Of a stretch of DNA of 64,000 bases, positions 11,035 through 22,380 are shown piece after piece. The DNA lies in the NCBI GenBank assembly GCA_902702965.1, contig CACRXP010000009.1, positions 1,495,777 to 1,559,776 on the forward strand, written 5' to 3'. The position numbers were made by a program, and so were the translations under genes. The first letter of the stretch is position 1. Each line of letters starts with the position of its first letter. This DNA is from Spirometra erinaceieuropaei (lineage: Eukaryota > Platyhelminthes > Cestoda > Diphyllobothriidea > Diphyllobothriidae). Under the pieces are notes generated by a model. The model saw nothing but the letters and a program-made list of their open reading frames with translations. It did no database searches and had not been told where the DNA came from.

Positions 11035-11530
11035 GGTCATTTGGTTGACACCAAATCATCTTTTCGAGTATTAGTTCGAGCACGAACAACTCGGTTTCTG
11101 CGATACCTCGAGGCAGCCTACATACGGCGGGAGAAACCCGACCTATGTTAACAGTTAAACCACGTGGTCAACCTCAGCCTCTCCTTGTAGATCTGAACCC
11201 TTTCGATTTAGGAATTCCCTCGGCCTGTTTTCTTCCCCATTTTCTTTCCTGTGTAGTGTTTTGAAGTTACCATTTTATTGACTAGTCTACGTGCAGCATA
11301 CGAGGACTTTGCTGTTTAACGTTGATTTCTTTTGTCGAAGTTCAAAGCTCTGTATCTTTTTCACTTGTTATCTGTGTTATGCAACGACAGGCTGCAGTTG
11401 ATAAGACGTCGCGAAATTTACTGGTTCCAACAAATTATGCTGTCTATGCCTGCTATAAACATGTTTTCGTAAATCCTCTAAGATCTGTTTTAGAATATTC
11501 CCGATTAAGGCCGAGATTTTATTGAAGCCA
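11035..11530 (+). pseudogene. Penelope-like element, 3' end remnant
   Basis: From 11035 the plus strand encodes the C-terminal end of a PLE GIY-YIG endonuclease region (FRVLVRARTTRFLRYLEAAY, then IRREKPDLC), clearly related to the last 50 residues of the PLE at 22314. An in-frame TAA at 11149-11151 falls where the intact relative has lysine, and the frame ends at TAG 11188-11190. The rest is 3' untranslated sequence with GCAACGACAGGCTGCAG and GACGTCGCGAAATTTACTGG, matching the 3' UTR of the 41-kb copy and more distantly that near 19.6 kb. Confidence 0.8.
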
Positions 11531-11984
11531 TTTAAGAGGACCGTTTGGGGTGTTATGTATGATCACATACGTTTGGCTCGACAAGAGGCGTCGACTTTGT
11601 TCAGTTAAGAGAGACCACACGCTGACGCAATGTTTGAATTATTGAAGACTAGAGATTTTATTTTAATCCTGGGCTCTAACGGTTGTTAACATTTGTGGCG
11701 CTTATCGACTGAGCATTGTTTCTATATACAAAGGCCTTGACTCGCCTCGTATTCGGCGTACCGACTGTTCAACCATATACGTTGACAGTTTTGACAACGA
11801 AGATTAATTCCCAGCTAGATGACAACACCCAGGGTCACTCCAACTACTCATGATTAATGAGTCCCACCGTGTTCCATAGAGGCCACACCAAGAGGGAGCC
11901 ATTGAGACTGGCTCGCAGCACTTGGGTACCTCACTCCACGGTATGATAGCTGATACGCCGGAAACGACCATTCTGCTCGCAAGA
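11531..11984. repeat. Anonymous segment between PLE remnant and block B
   Basis: The interval is shared with unit 3 (41500-41935), with GTTATGTATGATCACATACG in both. A minus-strand frame (11804-12016 here, 41591-41941 in unit 3) with PSWCGLYGTRWDS is conserved between the two copies. I recognise no family and keep it as repeat sequence. Confidence 0.45.
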
Positions 11985-13570
11985 ATTACGTATATCAAGC
12001 ATATATCAACAGGCATGAATGGTTAAAGAAATGTTGCTGAATGTCCAAGTACATGTCGACGGGTTATTAAGAGGGGCATTTTGACGCATGTTTCACAACA
12101 GTCGCCCCAAGTTGATGGAAATTATAGATCTATACCTCGTCAGTAGCGTTCGGCTGCAACACTTTCCGTTTTCGTTGTGAATGTTGTAATCTCAGGTGCA
12201 TGTGTGATTAAGGAGGAAGAGATAAACCTCTAAAAGATTCAGTTAAAAGCTCATGCTATTGAATTTGCACAGAAGTATGTCGTCAAAACCGACATTAGCG
12301 CGAGAACAAGGGACGATTATGAGGACGAAACAAATGCCCTGGGCTAAAAAAGTGCAAACGAGTCCGCACAGTTTCGTACGAGAAAAGCCAGTTCATGGGG
12401 CCCTTGCCCAAGCTCTCACCAGTGGTCGAAGCCTATACAATTTATTCTCATGTTTCACCCGAACAGATCAACAGTTTTGATAGTCATAAAGTTAAGGCAA
12501 CACATTGTCCCGAAGTTTTCCTCAATAGCCTGAGCTAATGCCCTCCGTGCCACATCAAGTTCGTGTTCGTGTATGCGCGAATTTAGGTTTCATTTGTCTT
12601 CTTGGCCTATCTACAAGATTATTTTAACCACGCAATAAACCAGGCTCCTCATCTGACTCTCGGTCCGTTCTTAACTTCTATCTTATTGACGAGAGCGTGC
12701 GTGATTGCTTTAGGGGATCTTTACTCATCTCAGTCTCCAATGAAACAGCACCGGAATCATCCTCTCTATTTTAGGCGATTATCGTACACGGCTACTCTGG
12801 GACTAAAGAATTGGCGCCGAGTTACACATGCCCCTGAGTGTTAACTTTGCGAGATAACTCTCATTTGCATTGTCACTCACAGTGAATTTCTCAGCGTTTC
12901 GTTCTCGTGTCGCGAATGGTTACTTTGAGGCCACATAAGTTGTTTGCTGTGCGCTCTCGCCGTGTTCGCTGTTTTGCAAAAATTCCCCAGGGGAATAACG
13001 GTTTCTTCTTATTTTCTTTCTCCCTTTCGGGATCTGGCAGGTTTTAGGAGTTCTACAACAGCATGCCATACCCCAAAGTAGCAAGCAAATGTCTGGTTTG
13101 CCGTGTCAGGAGACAGATTTGCTAGGTATGAGGCCCATTACTTCTGCATTAGGTCAGGGATTTGGTGCTCACGGCGGTTTTCGGACTCATTAAATGCTTC
13201 AGCCGGCAAGACCGAGAAATATGTTTTGGTCTGATTTGAATAACCGCACAGTGTGCTACATCTTGAATTGGTTCCGCATTTCTAGGTTTATGAGCAGGAC
13301 TTTAGGTGGCAAATCACCTGCAGGCGATGTAAACAACGGCATCAGGACAACAGCAACCTGGTCGAATAATTAGGCTGCGAGTTCGGAGTTATCTAAAGGG
13401 GGGTTAAATTTGGAGATTATGTTTTGGCTTAATTGAGGAAATATGTACATTTGCGCACAAGCATCGACCGTAATGCAACAGGTTATTGTGGATATTTTGC
13501 CTGACTTAGAATCCAGGAGGAGATGTATCTACAAGCATCGTCGGTGATTAGACACTTGTGCCCACTTTCT
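11985..13570. repeat. Anonymous block B, unit 1
   Basis: Diverged duplicate of block A (8818-10870), and closest to 41935-43560 in unit 3; part is found at 27700-28100 in unit 2. Landmarks include CTCGGTCCGTTCTTAACTTC and the phrase around GCTACATCTTGAATTGGTTC. Open frames are short and not preserved in the same form between copies. Confidence 0.55.
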
Positions 13571-14518
13571 GGCATGCGAGATTGACATATTTTTGCAAAA
13601 TGACTTTGTTTTCATTAGGAAGTTCTAATTTTGCATCGTAATTTCCTCAGATCGTATCAAACGTCATCCATTCCTAATTGATGGGAAGTTCAAATTTCCC
13701 TCACAATTTTTCCTACCTAACAAAGTGCACTTTATGTCGACATGCCAACAGTTCCCACCGCTTCATCACTTCATTGCTGAACAGTTCGTACAGGCGAGTA
13801 GTTCAGGAAGTAGAAAAGGAAGGTTGGAGCCGATGAATCGGTGCATTTTTCAATATAATTAATTTGACACGTTGTGATTCGTCGTTTGGCAGACCGGTTA
13901 CTTTGGTCCTCACCAAGACGGGCAGCCAGACTGACAGGGTTCTTTCGCAGAATGGCCTCTATGACATTCCCACCCATATGAGATCCGAGTCATACGCATG
14001 AAAACCTAACAAACGTAGACGGGTTGAATAGGTTTGTCACTGGGTGTACTCAAAATAAATTTTTCCGCATCTCTCATTTGGCAAGTTTATGCTGTGTCGC
14101 AATGCCATAAAGCGATCTACTCGCTATGCCAGCCAGACATCTGAAATTACGGCATAACTCAATTTACAGTAACGAATATAATTTTTCCATCGGGATACAA
14201 GATAATTTGTGAGTTGTTTTGATTATGCGACCAGTTCTACACTTGATCGACAGACGTACTGGGCTCGACTCGCCCTGCCGATCGCTGAGTTACCACATAG
14301 GACTTCCAATACGGGCCAGTTATTGGGTAGGGCTCTTCCATCACCATCTTTTCCAACGACGACCGCAGGCGCGAGTTCGGACGTTAAATGGGGTAGCTAA
14401 GCTGTTGCGGTGTTCGCTCAGTTTTACTCTTTGTTGCCTCTATATGTAACACCTATATGACACCTTTTTAGTACACCACAACAGTGTCATTGGGACGCAT
14501 TTTTAATGCATATATGCC
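13571..14518. repeat. Anonymous shared segment preceding the inverted-repeat element
   Basis: It recurs at about 28140-29310 (rearranged, with an extra 0.3 kb) and 43570-44700. Recognisable landmarks are TTTCCTCAGATCGTAT, CCTCACCAAGACGG and GAATCGGTGCATTT. No coding region supported. Confidence 0.5.
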
Positions 14519-15488
14519 TACAGTGCGTAACCGATCTCATGAAATGTTAGCGAAATTCTGAAATGTGTTTCTTATTAGGAAAAACTACCTAGGTGGAGTT
14601 GTAATATTGATTAGCATGCAGCATAATCCTGTAGCATTTTGGACTCACCAGGATGTCAGCTTTTAGATGCACTCCTTTCTGACCTTCTGCAGAAAGCGAG
14701 CTCCGCAAAAACCTTATTACATATGTAGCGTGCATTTTTCGTATTGAATTTCGATGGTCTTACAGATTCAAATATATTTTATAGAAAACGTCCACACTAC
14801 TATGCCTTCTCTTACTTGTTCTTTAGAAAATCAAATTTTGTTCATATTTTATACCCGAAGATAATGTATATTTAGGTTTTAAAGGTTTCTAATCATGAGA
14901 TTTTCAAGAGTGTGTGATGTCCAGATCAGCATCCTAAATGTCCGTTAACCAATGCTTCTCATGAAGAGTACAACACAGTTTGGATCCATTGCAAAATTTT
15001 ATGAACTCTGTATGGTATCTTCTGAAAGGCAAAGAGGAATATATGATTTTCCTTAGGCGGAGAGCATGCACGTTGTTAACTGGAACAGCTAAAAGATAAT
15101 GCAATGGCAGTTCTGGCTCAAATGTTTTTGAAAATAAACACTTTCTTCGGGTATAAAATAAGAAGACAGTTTGATTTTCTATTGAACGGGTATGAGAAGG
15201 CATAGTCTTGTGCACGTTTACTAAAAACTGTATTTGAATCTGCAAGACCATCGAAAATCAATACGAAAAATGCACGCTATATATGTAAAAAAGTTTTGCG
15301 GAGCTCGGTTTCTGCAGAAGGTTAGAAAGAAGTGCATCCAAACGAAGACATCCTAGTTAGTCCAAAATTCTATAGGATTATGCTGCATGCTGATCAATAT
15401 TATTACTCTACCTATGTAATCCCTTCTAATCGATAACGCATTTCAAAATTTCGACCAACATTTCATGAGACAGGGCACGCACTGTCCA
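14519..15488. repeat. Long-inverted-repeat element, unit 1 copy, both arms present
   Basis: The left arm (about 14519-14865) starts at CAGTGCGTAACCGATCTCATG. The right arm (about 15145-15488) is its diverged reverse complement and ends CATTTCATGAGACAGGGCACG, CACTGTCC. Shared motifs include AGCATAATCC and CTGCAGAAAGCGAGCTCCGC. The interior (about 280 bp) has no ORF of note. Arms of ~350 bp around a short interior resemble foldback or large MITE-type non-autonomous DNA elements. Equivalent copies lie at 29945-30460 (right arm shortened) and 44700-45770. Confidence 0.7.
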
Positions 15489-15742
15489 AAGTAGCAAAAC
15501 TTGCTCCAAACATCTCCTTAGTATCCTTCTTAGACAAATGTTGTACAGACCTTTTATGTGCTGTTATTTTAGCGAATACTTGGGTGTTGCGCCATCCCAT
15601 TCTTCTGTAATTCCTGTAAAGATGTACAGCACAGTTGTTCACGCTGCCAGAACATACAGGTTATATACAATCGACTCACATCTCGCCATAAATGTCTACT
15701 GCGATAACCCATCCACCCACTCCATCTCCACCGCAATTATAA

Positions 15743-16550
15743 ATGTTCCTTAGCAGAATTTTGGACATCTGCTCTAATATTGCGACATATGCTCTACTTG
15801 GAATGTATCGCGAGTAGTTGTGAAGCGTATATTTTCTACCTTTACAAACGTCCGTGTCCATAAACTATATAAGGCCCACGTGTAAACTTATTTCTTGCCG
15901 CCTTTTCCCAAACTCAGCCTGCAAATAGTGACGTCTTACCTTCCCAATGTTTCTTTAGTATATCTAATCAAACTGAATTCTGAGCTATCCAGCACATTGG
16001 CATTACAACGTCGTCCGCAAATCGCACGCGTCTCTGCGTTTTTCGAGAAATGGGTTTGACACTTCCATGGCCGTATATACAATCTCAAAGAATCGAACGG
16101 TGGAATCGGAAGTGCAATGCTCAGTATTTCTAAAGCCTGTCCTGCAGAGTGCGTGATTGGTGGTTGCTGGACTTCAGCGTTATTTAGGCGATAAGTTCCT
16201 TTAGTCACTTCAAGGCAGACGATCGCATATAAAGAAGACAATAATCGTTAGAGAAACCTAAGCAGAATTTTGAATGCTAACACCAAAAAAAATTTTGGGA
16301 TTGAAAAATTGAACTTTTCCAATCTGGTCCCAGATAGTTTGACAGGATGCTCAAGTATCTTAGACTGACAGTCTTCGCGACGCCGTTAAATGCGGTTAAT
16401 GGCAATTTTGTTGTGTTAAGTAGTATAATACAATCATGAAAATATCTAAGTCACATTTCAGAAGCTGTCTTAAGGTCGAAGGTAGATATTACAGTAGCGG
16501 AGACCTTCTGGCTGATGTGTAACCGAAAGAAGACTTCAGTGTGGCTATAT
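15743..16550. other. Unit-1-specific segment, no gene recognised
   Basis: Homology to unit 2 (30460-30710) stops at about 15742, and the next shared landmark is the SINE at 16556. A 101-codon minus-strand frame (15936-16241) has no recognisable motif. I see no repeat boundary or RNA-like structure. Confidence 0.4.
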
Positions 16551-16555
16551 CATGC

Positions 16556-16740
16556 AAGCTCCTAGCTCAACGCTGCAACGTCAGACACAATGCCCAAGGA
16601 TGCCAGGGGTGATTCCCAGATGTGCGAGCCTGGGGTCCGGTATGGCTGGCTGATATTGGTTAATAAGTCAGAAATGGCCATCCCGGTATTCCTTGTGATC
16701 GTCATGTAAGTCAATTCCAATAACGTTGGCTGTCGTTCTC
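16556..16740 (+). repeat. tRNA-derived SINE, family A, unit 2 copy
   Basis: Box A TAGCTCAACGC at 16563-16573 and a weak box B in GGGGTGATTCC at about 16606-16616 precede the shared body. The preceding sequence differs from units 1 and 3, which places the SINE's 5' end near 16556. Confidence 0.65.
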
Positions 16741-17499
16741 CTTCCAGCAAAGCATCTGTGAAATTCCACGTTAGTTTTGATGCTGTTGTTAGTATCCAAC
16801 GTGGAAACCAAGCACTCGGTGCACTGGATGCTCTTTCATGTCACGGATTCTATCGGCAGGAGGAGGAGGAAGGGGAAGAACATATTTAAGGGATCTACAC
16901 TTTGTTTCCACTGTCCGTGGCATTGTAATAGCTGACGACTTGTACAGCAAAGACTCTCTGGAATCCAGCTCGAACTCTGCCGGCGCAGAGGCAAAAATGT
17001 TTAGATTTGATCTTGTCTTGGCGACACCAGTAAATCAGGCCATACGCTACCTACATGGTAATTCCATTTTATAACTTCAGGGTACGAGTACATACCATTT
17101 ATAACGTCACTAAATCTTCGTTATCTTAAAGTAAAATTTTTCCGACTGCACCACTATTTTGGTGTCGTCTAGTCTCGCACCTCGGGGACACTGCAGAGCG
17201 GGACGTAGTCCAGACAACTCTTCACTGTGTCAATACAAATGTATATACCCCTTAACATGACGATTTGCGCATAATTTATTCATCAACTCCGAAAAACTGT
17301 CTCAAGCGCAAGATGATGCACATAGGCGCAATGCAGTTCGCTCACAGCCTTGTGGGCCACATCGTAAAGCGAACTGTATTTAGTTTAGAGCTGAAATCTA
17401 TATGCCATTGCTCTTGGTACGAGGTGAGTTTAGTGGTAAAGAGCATCGCTCAACTTAATTCAAATAAGGCGCGGTTTATTTGGAGAAAACACAGCAAAT
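16741..17499. repeat. Anonymous shared segment, unit 2
   Basis: The part from 17109 is shared with 3137-3520, 31535-31920 and 34828-35205, with AGTCTCGCACCTCGGGGACA as landmark. The 16840-16900 purine-rich piece GGAGGAGGAGGAAGGGG is shared with 31400. Two short plus frames (16838-17074, 17265-17510) have no motif. Confidence 0.5.
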
Positions 17500-17865
17500 C
17501 ACGTGCGTGACCGATCTCATGATAATGATCGCCGAAATGCGTTTTCGATTAGCGAGGATTATTAATGTGACGTTTTAATATTAATCAACATGTAGCATAA
17601 TCCTATAGTATTTCGGACTCGCCAGGATTCCAGCCTTTTAGTACACTGACTTTCCGTCTCCTGTAGGAATCGTTTTCGGTAAAAAACGACTGCTTATGTA
17701 GCATGCATTTTTCCCATTGAGTTTCGATGGTCATATAAATGTAAATATATGTTAAAGAAAACATGCTCGAAAGTATGCTTTCGTTTACTCGTTTGGTAGA
17801 AAATTACACTGTCGTTATGATTTAGACCGTAAAGATTGTTATCTTTCGGAATTAAATAGTTTCTA
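17500..17865 (+). repeat. Foldback-type repeat arm, unit 2
   Basis: Copy of the arm at 3521-3880, beginning at GTGACCGATCTCATGA and ending at the TAAATAGTTTCTAAT phrase before the minus-strand ORF. Confidence 0.6.
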
Positions 17866-17869
17866 ATAA

Positions 17870-18298
17870 TCAGGTGTTTAAGACGGTGCGATGTCCATAT
17901 ACACTAGGAACACTAGGAACAGCCATACTTTTAGCCCCAAAAGGCGCAAGAAAGCTGCCCATTTGTGGATGTCCGTTCTCAAGCATTGGTGTTGCAAAAC
18001 CATTGGTCGGATGTGTTAGTGCAGCCCCACCCGAAATAATCAAACCCCAGTAGTCCGTAATTAGAAACCAGTAGTAATACGTGTTTTTACAGGTGGGTTC
18101 GGGGAACGCACAGGCGACGAGGTCAAGTAATCGTGGGGCTACCAAACCACAACTTACCAAATCATTTGCCATCTTGTGAGAACTATGAGCTCTTTGAGAC
18201 AATTTTGGGTGCTTCGAATGCAGATAACACATTTCAATGCGCATCCAGTTCAGGAGGAGGATTTTACGAAAGTTTACTCTGAATTCCCAGGTCTTCAC
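17870..18298 (-). other. Anonymous ORF, four-copy family (copy 2, longest)
   Basis: The longest member, 142 codons, extended at the N-terminus relative to 3888-4247. The core NGFATPMLENGHPQMGSF is unchanged, but substitutions elsewhere (for example LTPP to LTHP, DDWG to DYWG) nearly all alter the protein. No start context, domain or partner gene supports function; I treat it as part of the repeat. Confidence 0.35.
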
Positions 18299-18384
18299 AT
18301 TCTGTTGCGACTGTTAATCTGACACTTTGCCGACAAGTTCAAAGGATGCCTTATTTCAGCTCAGTAGGCGCGTGGACGTTGTGA

Positions 18385-18618
18385 TTGTGTGAAAGAAGAG
18401 CTGAGTTTGGTCTAATGAAACAGATCATGACAGGCAAGTACTGGGACCGTGCCGAGGCCACGAAAAAAACCAGCCCTCTGTTCCATTTTTGGAACGGTGC
18501 TCTCGATTCATACATCCTCCAAGGCCAAATCGAGGTCAACGTGTGCACAGCATTGATGTCAGTGCCAAAAGCGTCTTTTCTCAGATTCAAATACTATTTT
18601 TATGCCCAAACAGAGTGA
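18385..18618 (+). other. Anonymous ORF, four-copy family (copy 2)
   Basis: A 77-codon frame of the same length as at 4402-4635 with the FHFWNGALDSYILQGQIEV core. It lies about 90 bp beyond the minus-strand ORF, as in unit 1. No family recognised. Confidence 0.3.
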
Positions 18619-18949
18619 TGATCGTGTCTGAGACACACCTCGTCAGCATACATTGTGTCGTATAAGCCGACAGTAATCTGACCACTGAACTCCCCTACAG
18701 TTTAAAGGAGGCAAGTGGTGTTCTCTGAATACTTTAACAACAAAATCAAAGGATCATATTTGACCTAGTTAGCTTGAGTTAGTGAGTGACCTTAAATTCT
18801 TGACACAGCTGCATGTGCTCAGAATTGATCTTTACGCGTTTCACCAATATGCCGCTACCAAAGTGCGTGGAAGAAGCATTCACTTTCTAGCTCGACAAGT
18901 CAGTGAATTTCTCTTTGACTTGTAAAAGTATTTACAACAGATGGGCTAA

Positions 18950-19530
18950 CTCATGAAATGCTAACCGAAATTTTCGAGTCGAAAATATTGCCTAGACGGA
19001 GTCGTCATATTAATCCCTATGCAGTAAAATCCCAAGCAAGTCAGTTACTTTAGGATGCTGGCTTTTGAGCGAACATTTTTCGGCCACCTACATAGACCAC
19101 AATCAGCATTATGTTACTACTTTAATAGCATTGGGTTTCCACATTAATTTTTATGCCCTTATATATTCAAATATATTTCGTGGTAAACATGCATGAAACT
19201 CTTCATTCTCTCACTCATTTGGTGTACAATTACATCTTTAAATTTTATACTTAAAGGATACGTACAACGCAGTTTTTAAGAACATTCTCATTATGAGGTT
19301 TTTGAATTTTCCTTTCATAAAACATCGTGTCCTGACATAAACTAGTGTTGCCTTTAAAGTTCAAAATGTGCTCACATTCACCACTAAATTATATGAACTT
19401 AATTTTGTCTTTTTTAGTGGTGTATTGAAATGAATGATTTTCCATACAGGGAGAATATATTGCTTGTGATTTGGAAAACCTGGATACAAGTTTAACGGCA
19501 AGTCGGTTTCCAAATTATTCGGTAATAAGA
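18950..19530. repeat. Long-inverted-repeat element, left arm and interior only
   Basis: Copy of the element at 4950. The right arm and about 385 bp that follow it in unit 1 are missing because the PLE at 19535-22380 sits there. Confidence 0.55.
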
Positions 19531-19826
19531 AAAGTTTGAAGCATTTTTTCCCGGGTATGAATTGAAAACAAGCATGTACAGCAGAATTTATTGGGGCCAA
19601 TAAATTTCGTGACGGCTTTTCAACTGCAGCCCGTCTCTGCATAACATAGGTAACGAATGAAAGCGCACAGCAGTATGAATTTGTACAGAATGACAGTGCA
19701 TAAGAGCAAGGTCAAGGTTCAAGGCAATGAATAATCAGATAAGACGTTCACATAAGCATCATATAGGAAAGAGGGAGACGAAATGTTAACAACAAATCAC
19801 AGTCAGGGGAGACTAGAGGTGTGAGA

Positions 19827-20142
19827 TTACCAGGGAAATTGCAGATTGATCACGTGATCTAACTGCTTGCACAGGTCTGGTTTCTCTCTCCGTATGTATG
19901 CTGCTTCCAAATAACGCAAGGTTCGAGTTGTATGTGCTCGGACAAGTACTCGAAAATATGCTTTAGGGTCGACAACATGACCGCTATCTAACAGGTGTTT
20001 CGTTATAGATGAACGCGGGGTTTTGTTTTCCTGTTTGAAAAGCCAATTAGGCAAATGCTCAGCGGCCCTTGTTGCCAATTGCCTTTGCGTACGCCCAATG
20101 TACTTGCATCCGCAAGTGCATGTGAATTCATACACACAATTT
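19827..20142 (-). pseudogene. PLE GIY-YIG endonuclease domain, inverted partial copy
   Basis: A minus-strand frame from the arm junction (20142) to TAA before 19827 carries the complete GIY-YIG part: NCVYEFTC, CKYIGRTQRQLATRAAEH, and the C-terminal VINLQFPW. It matches the end of 21736-22314 residue for residue. No RT lies upstream on this strand; the frame above 20142 is just antisense to the RT gene, so this is a fragment. Confidence 0.85.
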
Positions 20143-22314
20143 TTACGGCCAATCAAAAAATGAGGACTCGGTTGAGGCTGTCGAAATAAGCAAATCTCGT
20201 TTGGACCAAACAAAACATATTCTCGACAAGATAAGTTTCTTCTGTTGGTTAATTTTCATGAAACATGCGTGTATCATACAAAGGAAGGCAAGAGATTCAT
20301 ACCGTTTTAAACTTAGGAAGTCATTGTGCAAAAAGTCTACGGACGACAATTTCCCTCTGAGTACAGATGAAACTATCCTTAATCTGTCTGACATCAAACT
20401 TAATAAGCTACAATCAGAGGCTTTATCACTAGGACTCGACTTTTGCACTCCAAACAGGAGATTAAACCCAGTTGAAATTGAGGCTCAGTTTGAAGACTTG
20501 AATTCTCAGCTGTCTGACTTAGTACCCAGATCCACTGACGATGTCGGCTGGTTGAAAGCAAAATTTGTGGACATTGCTCATCAGTACCGTAAAGCTCCTG
20601 TAACACAACGGACTCCATTAACCGATGAACACATAGCTGCCTTATCCGCATTGAAGCGCCATGAACAAATAATAATTTCTAAGCCTGACAAAGGCCATGG
20701 AGTTGTTATTCTTAACCGTAAGGACTATGTGAGGAAAATGAAGTGCATCTTAGATGACCAGAGAAAATTTCGTCTAGAGACGTCTGGAAAAGAAGAAACC
20801 AAGACATTGGAAGACTCAGTCTGGAAAAAGGTTCAAAAGTTGTTGGACAAAAACCTGATCGATACTAAAACTGCACTACTCCTAAAACCGAGAGGTACAC
20901 ATATCCCCAGACTATATGGTCTACCAAAAACGCATAAAAAAGACACACCTTTACGGCCTATTCTTTCTATGTCTAATTCACCTACACACAAACTAGCAAA
21001 ATGGCTTGTCAAGGAGCTAGAACCAATTCGACAATTGTTTTCCACCTACACGATAAAAGACAGTCTTCAATTCATTGAAGAAATTAAGGACCTGAACATC
21101 GCCGACAAGTGTATGATCTCTTTAGACGTGGAATCCTTATTTACCAATGTACCAGTGGCTGAAACAATAGATGTTATATGCGCCCATGCGTCCAAAACCC
21201 GACTCTCCCCCGAACTACTACGAGATCTGCTGGTACTTTGCACCAAGGATGTTCAATTTCTGTTTAATGGGGAACTTTACAGACAAATTGACGGAGTCGC
21301 AATGGGTAGTCCACTCGGGCCAACCCTCGCCGATGTTTTATGGGTTACCTAGAAGAAAAGGTGCCATCAGAATTAAACATGACAACATTATACAGGAGAT
21401 ACGTGGATGATATATTCACGATTGTTGACAACAAGGAAGACGCCTCCGACCTACATTGCCTGATGAATAATCTGCATCCTAAAATTAAATTTACGATGGA
21501 AATGGAGCAGTTTAACAAGTTACCCTTCCTGGACGTCCTCATGTTTAGAGAGGATGATGGTTCAATAAGACGCTCCGTCTTCCACAAGATTACGTGGAAA
21601 GGGCAATAATTACATTTTAAAAGCTTTGCGCCAATACAATGGAAACGTAATCTAGTACATACTCTTTTTCAAAGAGCGAGAAATATTTGCTCCAGGGAGA
21701 CCATAGATACAGAAACTGCCCGAATCAAAGAAGCCTTGCTTAATCGTGGTTATCCTGTACGCTTCATTAAGAAGTACAGCAACAATTTACGGCCAAAGTT
21801 GACGGAACAGTCCGTTCCGAAGAAGCCCGTTATAATATGTCTACCTTTTAAGGGTGACAACGTCTCAAACATAATCAAGCGACGCTTGCGTTGCACTATA
21901 GAAAGAACGTACAACGCAGCAGAGCTTATCTTCTTCAGTTCCACAAAAAGCCTTCCAATTAACCGGGCAAAGGATGCCTTGCCAATGCACGCCACCCCAA
22001 ATTGTGTGTATGAATTCACATGCACTTGCGGATGCAAGTACATTGGGCGTACGCAAAGGCAATTGGCAACAAGGGCCGCTGAGCATTTGCCTAATTGGCT
22101 TTTCAAACAGGAAAACAAAACCCCGCGTTCATCTATAACGAAACACCTGTTAGATAGCGGTCATGTTGTCGACCCTAAAGCATATTTTCGAGTACTTGTC
22201 CGAGCACATACAACTCGAACCTTGCGTTATTTGGAAGCAGCATACATACGGAGAGAGAAACCAGACCTGTGCAAGCAGTTAGATCACGTGATCAATCTGC
22301 AATTTCCCTGGTAA
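20143..22314 (+). pseudogene. Penelope-like reverse transcriptase with GIY-YIG endonuclease
   Basis: A single-ORF PLE protein. In order: an N-terminal region; ISKPDKGHGVVILNRKDY (PLE RT1, about 20680); RLYGLPKTHK (about 20910); SLDVESLFTNVP (motif A, catalytic Asp, about 21120); GVAMGSPLGPTLAD (motif B, about 21295); YVDDIF (motif C, about 21400); LPFLDVL; then a linker and GIY-YIG domain (CVYEFTCTC, KYIGRT, EH). Two lesions break it: a one-base loss at about 21335 and TAA at 21607-21609. The remaining frame then runs to TAA after 22314. The frame is open back to the arm junction with no ATG before 20259, so the N-terminus is probably truncated. Relatively young copy by its few lesions. Confidence 0.9.
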
Positions 22315-22380
22315 TCTCACACCTCTAGTCTCCCCTGACTGTGATTTGTTGTTAACATTTCGTCTCCCTCTTTCCTATAT

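Larger units (their letters stand above)
2205..16555. repeat. Tandem segmental unit 1 (~14.4 kb)
   Basis: Unit 1 begins at the SINE with box A at 2224; the equivalent points in units 2 and 3 are 16563 and 31116, giving spacings of 14,339 and 14,553 bp. Homologous landmarks recur in order: a foldback arm plus minus ORF (3521-4247), a plus ORF (4402-4635), a long-inverted-repeat element (4950-5700), an anonymous block (5700-7165), block A (8818-10870), a PLE remnant (11035-11500), block B (11985-13570) and a second inverted-repeat element (14519-15488). Parts private to this unit are 2495-3110 and 15743-16550. Confidence 0.8.
19535..22380 (+). mobile_element. Penelope-like element with inverted endonuclease arms
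   Basis: The plus-strand RT-endonuclease body (about 20143-22380) is preceded by an inverted, 5'-truncated copy of its own 3' end (19535-20142, minus). The two arms, 19761-20142 and 21999-22380, are each 382 bp and look identical over the compared stretch. The left copy extends about 220 bp further into 3' UTR. In unit 1 the equivalent site holds 385 bp of ordinary unit sequence (5560-5945), so the PLE replaced sequence or was accompanied by a deletion. Inverted partial copies are known for Penelope elements. Confidence 0.85.

Noticed and set aside
18351..18590. Minus-strand ORF overlapping the plus ORF at 18385-18618
   Set aside because: Antisense shadow; its frame is interrupted in the other units, whereas the plus frame is open in all.
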